From positions 186,001 through 250,000 of the forward strand of contig CAVTTK010000003.1 of assembly GCA_963737625.1 (NCBI GenBank): a stretch of 64,000 nucleotides of DNA, given 5' to 3'. The first letter of the stretch is position 1, and the number at the start of each line of letters is the position of its first letter. Below, one piece after another: positions 59,311-64,000 of this stretch. Source of the DNA: Bog-756 sp963737625 (GTDB taxonomy: Bacteria; Actinomycetota; Acidimicrobiia; Acidimicrobiales; RAAP-2). The notes below the pieces were generated by a model. It made no database searches and was not told where the DNA came from. It was given only the letters and a program-made list of their open reading frames with translations. The position numbers and the translations under genes are program-made.

Positions 59311-59403
59311 GCGCAGTACCTGAACAGAGCGGTTAACGACCGATTGCCGGAACCAGTGATCCATGCCAGGCTCCTCATTGCGAGTGGCGGAAAGTGAGGA
59401 GCT

Positions 59404-59679
59404 ATGTACGCAGTGGTGGGGAACGTCAGCCTCGACCCGGATCGGATGGACGAGGTCTTGGGGAGTCTCGAAGCGATGGTCATTCCTTCGGTCACGTCAC
59501 AGGAAGGTCATGTGGCGAGCTACTTCACCCGTAGTGCCGACGGAACTAACGGTCTGTCGATGTCGATCTTCGCCACCATGGAGCAGGCCGAAGCGTCAGC
59601 AGCCACGATGGTGTCGCCACCGGAAGCTCCCGTCACGATTGAACATGTCGAGATTCGAGAAGTGATCGGCCACGGGTGA
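59404..59679 (+). CDS. ABM-like dimeric alpha-beta-barrel protein
   Basis: 91 residues: MYAVVGNVSLDPDRMDEVLG, IPSVTSQEGHVASYFTRSAD and SIFATMEQAEASAATMV resemble small antibiotic-biosynthesis-monooxygenase relatives. Function unknown. GAGGAG precedes the ATG. Same strand as the LuxR/GAF regulator and the hydratase. Confidence 0.7.
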   Translation: MYAVVGNVSLDPDRMDEVLGSLEAMVIPSVTSQEGHVASYFTRSADGTNGLSMSIFATMEQAEASAATMVSPPEAPVTIEHVEIREVIGHG

Positions 59680-59725
59680 CTCTGGTCCCGGAACAACCTG
59701 GCATTTCCGATGTGACGGCCACCCG

Positions 59726-60394
59726 ATGCTGAATGACGGCCACGAACCTGGGCGGGTGTTAACCGTTGAGCACCATGGAGATGTGGCCCTCGTCCGGATG
59801 GGGGCAGGCGAGAACCGATTCAACCGCGGGAGCATCGACGCGTGGCATGCCGCGCTTGATGCACTCGAGCCGATTGAGGGACCCTTTGCCCTGGTCACGA
59901 CCGGTGCGGAGAAGTTCTACTCGAACGGCCTGGATCTCGACTGGCTACTGGGAGAGGGAGCGTCGGACACGACGTTCCTCAGCGACGTCGAGCGGCTCTT
60001 GAACCGAATTCTCGACTTTCCGGCGGTCACGGTTGCCGCCGTGAACGGCCACGCCTTTGCCGCAGGCGCCATGTTGGCCACCGCCCACGACATCGTCATC
60101 ATGCGCGAAGACAGAGGATTCTGGTGTCTGCCTGAGGTCGACCTTGGACTCCCATTGACATCGAAGATGTTCGAGGTGGTTGCTGCCCATCTTCCCCGGG
60201 CCACCCTACGATCATCTCTGCTGACAGGGCACCGGTATCCGGGTCCTGAGGCCTTGTCGGCGGGCATCGCCCACGAGCTGGCGAGTGAAGACTCGGTGGT
60301 TCCCCGAGCGATGGAGCGCGCAACCGAGCTGGCCCAAAAGGATCGACAGGTAGTTCGTGAGCACAAACGGCTGATGCGTCTGCCAGTTCCCTGA
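59726..60394 (+). CDS. Enoyl-CoA hydratase/isomerase (crotonase fold)
   Basis: 222 residues. Crotonase core: FALVTTGAEKFYSNGLDLDWL supplies the first oxyanion strand, VNGHAFAAGAMLATAHDIVIM the second and WCLPEVDLGLPL the acid-bearing loop. Length and the LP-E-V-D motif resemble delta3,delta2-enoyl-CoA isomerases (PECI-like). Likely acts in fatty-acid or cyclic-ketone breakdown together with the BVMO region. Confidence 0.87.
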   Translation: MLNDGHEPGRVLTVEHHGDVALVRMGAGENRFNRGSIDAWHAALDALEPIEGPFALVTTGAEKFYSNGLDLDWLLGEGASDTTFLSDVERLLNRILDFPAVTVAAVNGHAFAAGAMLATAHDIVIMREDRGFWCLPEVDLGLPLTSKMFEVVAAHLPRATLRSSLLTGHRYPGPEALSAGIAHELASEDSVVPRAMERATELAQKDRQVVREHKRLMRLPVP

Positions 60395-60588
60395 TGGCCA
60401 CATGTAGCGTTGCCCGAGAGTCAGTACTTCAGGGAACGCACAGTTTGCCTCTCAACTTGCATGGCTGAGGTCATCAGGCTCTCCGTTCGACCGGCCGAGT
60501 GCCGGACAGCAACCCCGCTGTGCAGGCGAAGGTCGGCATCTGTGCTCTACGACTTAGTGAGCAGGCTGTGGATCCCTGTACATACGGT

Positions 60589-60687
60589 TCACGGATCCGA
60601 CAACTGGGCGGATTCTTGGCGGACGGCGAGCAGCTCGCGGATGCGTTCGTCGTCAGGCCTGAGATACTCGCTCAGAATGCCTGTCAC
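60589..60687 (-). CDS. Possible 32-aa peptide coupled to the XRE gene
   Basis: GTG 60687 overlaps the XRE stop (GTGA) and opens MTGILSEYLRPDDERIRELL, then AVRQESAQLSDP. The helix is acidic-basic amphipathic and unlike random high-GC sequence. It could be a tiny toxin, an accessory peptide or the end of the XRE protein after a frameshift. Confidence 0.3.
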   Translation of the reverse strand: MTGILSEYLRPDDERIRELLAVRQESAQLSDP

Positions 60688-60938
60688 ATACGGAACGTCA
60701 AGCCACCCTGTTCTCTCCCAGTTTCTTTCTCGTCGGTCGGAGGCAATGGCCTCAGATTGACTTCAGCCTCGAACCCAGCGGCTCGGAGCAGTCGCTCCAA
60801 CGTGGAGACCGAAGGGACCGACGCTCCTGACTCATAGGCGGACAGCGTTGAGGCTGAGGTCCCGCCGCGTTGAGCGAGATTCCTCCGGGAGAGCCCACTC
60901 CGGCGGCGAGCCTCTAGGAGCAGCACGGAAGCATCCAC
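60684..60938 (-). CDS. XRE-family helix-turn-helix protein, 84 aa
   Basis: From GTG 60938: LLLEARRRSGLSRRNLAQRG, TSASTLSAYESGASVPSVST and LERLLRAAGFEAEVNLRPLP form a compact Cro/CI domain with a short tail. Size and genomic style match XRE antitoxins or their stand-alone relatives. An in-frame start 135 nt upstream exists but is not family-like. The only downstream frame is a 32-codon one in GTGA overlap; no normal-sized toxin is present. Confidence 0.75.
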   Translation of the reverse strand: MDASVLLLEARRRSGLSRRNLAQRGGTSASTLSAYESGASVPSVSTLERLLRAAGFEAEVNLRPLPPTDEKETGREQGGLTFRM

Positions 60939-61035
60939 CCATGAATGATACCAAATCTGGTCCCACTCACCACCGCTGACTCGAACAACATTGGAGGGTC
61001 GAGTTGCCGATGCCCCCTCTAGACAACCCGGTGGG

Positions 61036-61064
61036 TTGACAAGGCTAACAGCATTAGCCATAAT
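61036..61064 (+). promoter_or_regulatory. Near-consensus promoter of the Ddn-TetR operon
   Basis: TTGACA (61036-61041), 17-nt spacer, CATAAT (61059-61064), 49 nt before the ATG at 61114. One of the strongest consensus promoters in the window; the first operator copy covers its spacer. Confidence 0.75.
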
Positions 61065-61081
61065 GGCTAACACCGTTAGCC
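61043..61081. promoter_or_regulatory. Tandem palindromic operators GGCTAA-n5-TTAGCC
   Basis: Two 17-bp dyads with 6-7-bp arms: 61043-61059 (GGCTAA...TTAGCC) and 61065-61081 (GGCTAAC...GTTAGCC), centre-to-centre 22 bp, about two helical turns. They overlap the spacer, -10 and start region. Likely bound by the TetR protein at 61672. Confidence 0.75.
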
Positions 61082-61113
61082 GTGATGGCTGCGCACCGAG
61101 AGAGGAGATAGCG

Positions 61114-61575
61114 ATGGAGACTCATCCGCACTACCGGAAACCTGGACTGGCGACGAGGAAGATCCTCAATCCGGCGGTCTCAATTCTGATGAAGGCAGGA
61201 ATCAGTGTTTGGGGGAGCAGGGTGTTGGAGGTTCGGGGACGAACGAGCGGGGACCCACGCCGGACTCCGGTAAACCTGCTCGAACATGATGGGCTCGAGT
61301 ATCTGGTGTCGGCCCGTGGCAACGGCCAGTGGGTCCGAAACGTCCGAGCCGCTGACGGCAGGCTCGCCCTTCTCCTCGGTCGGCACCGTGACGAACGGAC
61401 GGCGGAAGAACTGCCCGACAACGAGAAGTCGCCGGTCCTTCGGGCCTACCTTCGCAAGTGGAAGTCAGAAGTCGGCGTCTTCTTCGATGGGGTGACGGCC
61501 GACTCTCCGGAAAGTGATTTTCAACGGATCTCGTCCAATCATCCCGTGTTCCGCCTCTCACCCAAGGGGAGTTAG
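61114..61575 (+). CDS. Deazaflavin(F420)-dependent nitroreductase-family (Ddn-like) protein
   Basis: 153 residues. The split beta-barrel of the Ddn family is marked by RVLEVRGRTSGDPRRTPVNL, LEYLVSARGNGQWVRNVRAA and FQRISSNHPVFRL. It is expected to bind F420H2 and reduce a quinone or other electrophile. GAGAGGAG precedes the ATG. Followed after 96 nt by the TetR regulator. Confidence 0.88.
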   Translation: METHPHYRKPGLATRKILNPAVSILMKAGISVWGSRVLEVRGRTSGDPRRTPVNLLEHDGLEYLVSARGNGQWVRNVRAADGRLALLLGRHRDERTAEELPDNEKSPVLRAYLRKWKSEVGVFFDGVTADSPESDFQRISSNHPVFRLSPKGS

Positions 61576-61671
61576 CCGGAGTGGCGAACCAAACAGTGAT
61601 GGTGGCTCGACCGTGGCATTGATACCGAAGTGCGGATCAGGGCCCAACCTCGAACAGTCAGAGGTGATTCG

Positions 61672-62286
61672 ATGAACAACGCGTCGACCGCGTCGGGGAT
61701 TCGGCTCCTCGCTGGAGAGGTTCCCCGCCCTGCTCTGCCGCCGGCCCGGACCGCTCGTGCGGTTGAGATCGTGGCCACCGCTCGCCGCATTCTTGAAGTT
61801 GAGGGGCCCACCGCCCTGACCATGCGGAGAATCGCCGATGAGATGGGCATGCAGGCGCCGTCGCTCTACAAACATTTCCCAAGCAAATCGGCAGTCGAGA
61901 TGGCGCTCATAGAAGACGCTCTGTTCGACTTCGGTGAGGTCTCTCATCAGGCCCTGCACGACTCCACCGCGGCGACACTCATCGTCGGCCTCCTTGCCGC
62001 CTACCGTCGGTATGGCCTGAGCCACTCGAACCTATATCGGCTCTGCACTTCCGGGAACCTTGACCGCGAGAGTTTGCCGGCCGGATTGGAGGAGTGGGCG
62101 GGAAATCCGTGGTTCGTGGTCACCGGTGACCCTTCGTTGGCACAGGCATTGTGGTCATTCGCCCATGGGATGCTGATCCTTGAGATGGACGACCGCTACC
62201 CGCCGGAATCGGACCTCGACATGACCTGGCAGGCCGGAGCCACCGCCTTCGAGTTACGGGTCCACTCCGGGGACGACGTTCGTTAG
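61672..62286 (+). CDS. TetR/AcrR-family regulator (WHG-type C domain)
   Basis: 204 residues. Helix-turn-helix: EIVATARRILEVEGPTALTM, then RRIADEMGMQAPSLYKHFPS. C-terminal LLAAYRRYGLSHSNLYRLCT with SFAHGMLILEMDDRYPP is the WHG-like ligand domain. GAGGTGATTCG precedes the ATG at 61672. Tandem operators before the Ddn-like gene are its probable binding sites, giving a self-regulated operon. Confidence 0.9.
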   Translation: MNNASTASGIRLLAGEVPRPALPPARTARAVEIVATARRILEVEGPTALTMRRIADEMGMQAPSLYKHFPSKSAVEMALIEDALFDFGEVSHQALHDSTAATLIVGLLAAYRRYGLSHSNLYRLCTSGNLDRESLPAGLEEWAGNPWFVVTGDPSLAQALWSFAHGMLILEMDDRYPPESDLDMTWQAGATAFELRVHSGDDVR

Positions 62287-62320
62287 CCGCGCATTCGGAG
62301 TGGATCCTTAGCCTCGGGAC

Positions 62321-62938
62321 CTACGACCGTGCCCCAATGATGACGCCTTCGGACAGGACCCCGGGTGGTGTGACGACAGGACGGTCTCCGTCGTGTTGGA
62401 GGCCCCGATTCCACCAGGCTGGCCTTGTGGCAGCTTGTTCGACGATCCAGGCAAAATGGTGCTTGGCCGAATGGCGCAACAGCGGCAGAGCCGCGAAGCC
62501 CAGCAGGGCCCAACGCCGATCACGCGGAGGCACTTCGAGGGCAATCGAGAGGGCTGAGGCCGCTCCCCAGCCGTAGAGGAGGGTGTTGTAGGCAGGAAGC
62601 TTTGAGACACCAAGGCCCTCCGCCTCGGCGAGGATCGGTATCCCGAGGACACCGCGTCGCCACGGCCAAATGAGGAAGTGAACAACTGCACCGCCGAGCG
62701 CTGCACCAGACCACACGGCAAGCAGCCTGTCCCAGCGCTTGCCACCTCTCGCGGCCAGGGCGATCCAGCTGGGAATCTGCGTTGCCCACACGGCACCAGC
62801 TCCGACAAGACCGAGTTCGGGCTGCCCAACGAGCCCGATGCCGCTTGACAACTCAAAGCCGTGGTGGGCCGCGGTAAGGGCGGCGGCGAGCATCGCCCAG
62901 GGCCGTCGGAATGTCGGGTCGGACTGGTCTACTTCCAT
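62321..62938 (-). CDS. Hypothetical multi-pass membrane protein
   Basis: 205 residues with about five hydrophobic helices (WAMLAAALTAAHHGFELSSG, LGLVGAGAVWATQIPSWIAL, LAVWSGAALGGAVVHFLIWP). TAAHHGFEL early and LLRHSAKHHFAWIVEQ late contribute several His residues that could bind metal or haem. No family recognised. ATG 62938 is favoured over 62974. Downstream of, and convergent with, the TetR gene. Confidence 0.6.
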   Translation of the reverse strand: MEVDQSDPTFRRPWAMLAAALTAAHHGFELSSGIGLVGQPELGLVGAGAVWATQIPSWIALAARGGKRWDRLLAVWSGAALGGAVVHFLIWPWRRGVLGIPILAEAEGLGVSKLPAYNTLLYGWGAASALSIALEVPPRDRRWALLGFAALPLLRHSAKHHFAWIVEQAATRPAWWNRGLQHDGDRPVVTPPGVLSEGVIIGARS

Positions 62939-63049
62939 AGGCACTATTTGACATGCATCGCATGGATGTCGCAACGAGGCGACCTGCCCTCACCTCGGTG
63001 GGGTAGTTCCGGCAGCGTTTCCGTCGTCTTCGGCCGCAACCAGGCCCGC

Positions 63050-63604
63050 TCAGAATATGAAGGGGATCAGCTTCTTGGTTGAGTGCTTGTATTCCGGATA
63101 GGTGTTGGGAAAGAGGTGCTGCATCGTTTGCTCCTCGACGTTCGCGCTATAGACGAAATAGGCGCCCATCAAGACGACGGCGACGAGCCAGTACCAGCTA
63201 ATGGCTACTGATGTCCCGATAGCGGCGAGGATGATTCCGGAGTAGATGGGGTTCCGGATGTAGTGGTAAGGACCGGTGGTGACTAATTCTGCATCAATCT
63301 TCTCGGACATTGGGGTGCCCCAGTTCCGCCCCAGATGCACTCGAGCCCACACGGCCAGCCCTAATCCCATCACGAACAGCACCAGTCCGATGCCCTGGAG
63401 AACGGGACTGCTCTCGATGGCATGGTGACCTTTCAGAACACCGAAGCGAATGACCACATACGCGATGACGAATGTGGCGAGCCTCAAGCCGACGAACTGT
63501 CCCACTCGTGACTGAGCCGCCCGTTTGGCAGTCAAGGCCGCTATCAGCCATGCCAACCAGAAGACGATCCACAGGCCGTAGATGACGTAATCGATGGCGT
63601 ACAT
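63050..63604 (-). CDS. Isoprenylcysteine carboxyl methyltransferase-family membrane protein
   Basis: 184 residues with about five helices. LGRNWGTPMSEKIDAELVTT, then GPYHYIRNPIYSGIILAAIG and NVEEQTMQHLFPNTYPEYKH, are the ICMT/phospholipid-methyltransferase signatures, including the SAM-binding RNPIY-G and late E-E-x4-F-x3-Y-x2-Y. It methylates a lipid-like thiol, phospholipid or related acceptor in the membrane; target unknown. ATG 63604; residues before it are not conserved. Confidence 0.87.
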   Translation of the reverse strand: MYAIDYVIYGLWIVFWLAWLIAALTAKRAAQSRVGQFVGLRLATFVIAYVVIRFGVLKGHHAIESSPVLQGIGLVLFVMGLGLAVWARVHLGRNWGTPMSEKIDAELVTTGPYHYIRNPIYSGIILAAIGTSVAISWYWLVAVVLMGAYFVYSANVEEQTMQHLFPNTYPEYKHSTKKLIPFIF

Positions 63605-63764
63605 GAACTCACGGCCATGGTAATAGCCTGATGCCGATCGGAAACGCTCCTCCCCCGTCTGGTGACAGCATCGGACCAGATCTGCTTCTGCCGGGAGGGT
63701 GGTTCCCAAGTGGGGAGTGATCGCCCCTCTAGGTGTGGGGCAGGTTCACAGAATGGCTAGTTGA

Positions 63765-63968
63765 TCAGGTGCCATTCTTTCGGCCCACCAGCCAGTAGAC
63801 CGCCGAGTTTCCCATCTGAAGGGGGGCGGCCACCCGCCAGAACCAGCGAGGTCCTCGAACCTGGGCATCACTGCGCTGGCTGAGATCCCGCAGTGTGATT
63901 GCCGTCACGACGATGTGGAGAATCGCCAAGGCGATAAGGACAGGTCGGCTCGGCCTCCAACGTCTCAC
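63765..63968 (-). CDS. Small membrane protein (PLDc_N/two-helix type)
   Basis: 67 residues: RPVLIALAILHIVVTAITLR, a charged loop with VRGPRWFWRVAAPLQMGN and a last helix ending SAVYWLVGRKNGT. The VRGP-x-W...G-x2-Y-x2-GR pattern resembles PLDc_N-like short membrane proteins that regulate or accompany other membrane proteins. Role unknown. Confidence 0.55.
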   Translation of the reverse strand: MRRWRPSRPVLIALAILHIVVTAITLRDLSQRSDAQVRGPRWFWRVAAPLQMGNSAVYWLVGRKNGT

Positions 63969-64000
63969 GGCTCCATCGTATCCTGAACAGCCTGCACCCC

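Noticed and set aside
1..64000. CRISPR arrays, tRNA or rRNA genes, transposases, integrases and attachment sites
   Set aside because: Looked for repeats with regular spacers, cloverleaf ends and recombinase motifs; none could be supported.

Overview
The window is high-GC actinobacterial chromosome, most likely from the Acidimicrobiia or a neighbouring deep-branching lineage. Signs of this are F420-dependent enzymes (LLM oxidoreductase, Ddn-like nitroreductase), a mycothiol-type DinB protein, LytR-C and Sap/GAP envelope proteins, NHEJ enzymes encoded as separate polypeptides, frequent GTG starts and many apparently leaderless promoters. No tRNA, rRNA, transposase, integrase or CRISPR array was seen. 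The assignment is inferred from gene content, not from a marker gene.

Layout. 0-6.7 kb: transporter fragment, monooxygenase-like protein, LLM oxidoreductase, MaoC/hotdog dehydratase pair, secreted alpha/beta hydrolase with divergent TetR. 6.8-13.5 kb: envelope-stress block (small hydrophobic protein, MacB-type ABC exporter, DUF1707 and PspC proteins, PspC-histidine kinase and LuxR regulator). 13.5-23.3 kb: mixed metabolism, including a GH114 glycosidase, P450, chorismate-lyase-like protein, double-hotdog thioesterase and a phosphofructokinase carrying the pyrophosphate-type signature. 24-34 kb: MFS transporter fused to a cNMP-binding domain, SpoIIAA-like protein, thioesterase, a large cyclase/ATPase, mycothiol-type DinB protein and an alpha/beta hydrolase.

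35-45.5 kb is the most distinctive part: a DNA end-joining island. One module is Ku, LigD 3'-phosphoesterase-ligase and LigD polymerase. About 4 kb away a second module encodes a FEN-like 5'-3' exonuclease, a second ATP-dependent ligase, a HhH-PHP protein resembling the non-polymerase parts of bacterial PolX, and a second LigD-type polymerase. Between them is a SoxR-type [2Fe-2S] regulator with a textbook 19-bp-spacer operator driving a short-chain dehydrogenase and a QueA-like gene.

45.5-64 kb: NUDIX hydrolase with an apparent ATT start, an ArsR-SRPBCC operon, zinc alcohol dehydrogenase, an ABC-2 exporter with its own two-component system, a Baeyer-Villiger monooxygenase/SnoaL/LuxR cluster, an XRE regulator, a Ddn-TetR operon with a clear operator-promoter, and membrane proteins at the right edge.

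A recurring signal across the window is a TANNNT -10 hexamer 5-7 nt (usually exactly 6) before the start codon. It helps choose several starts and predicts leaderless mRNAs.
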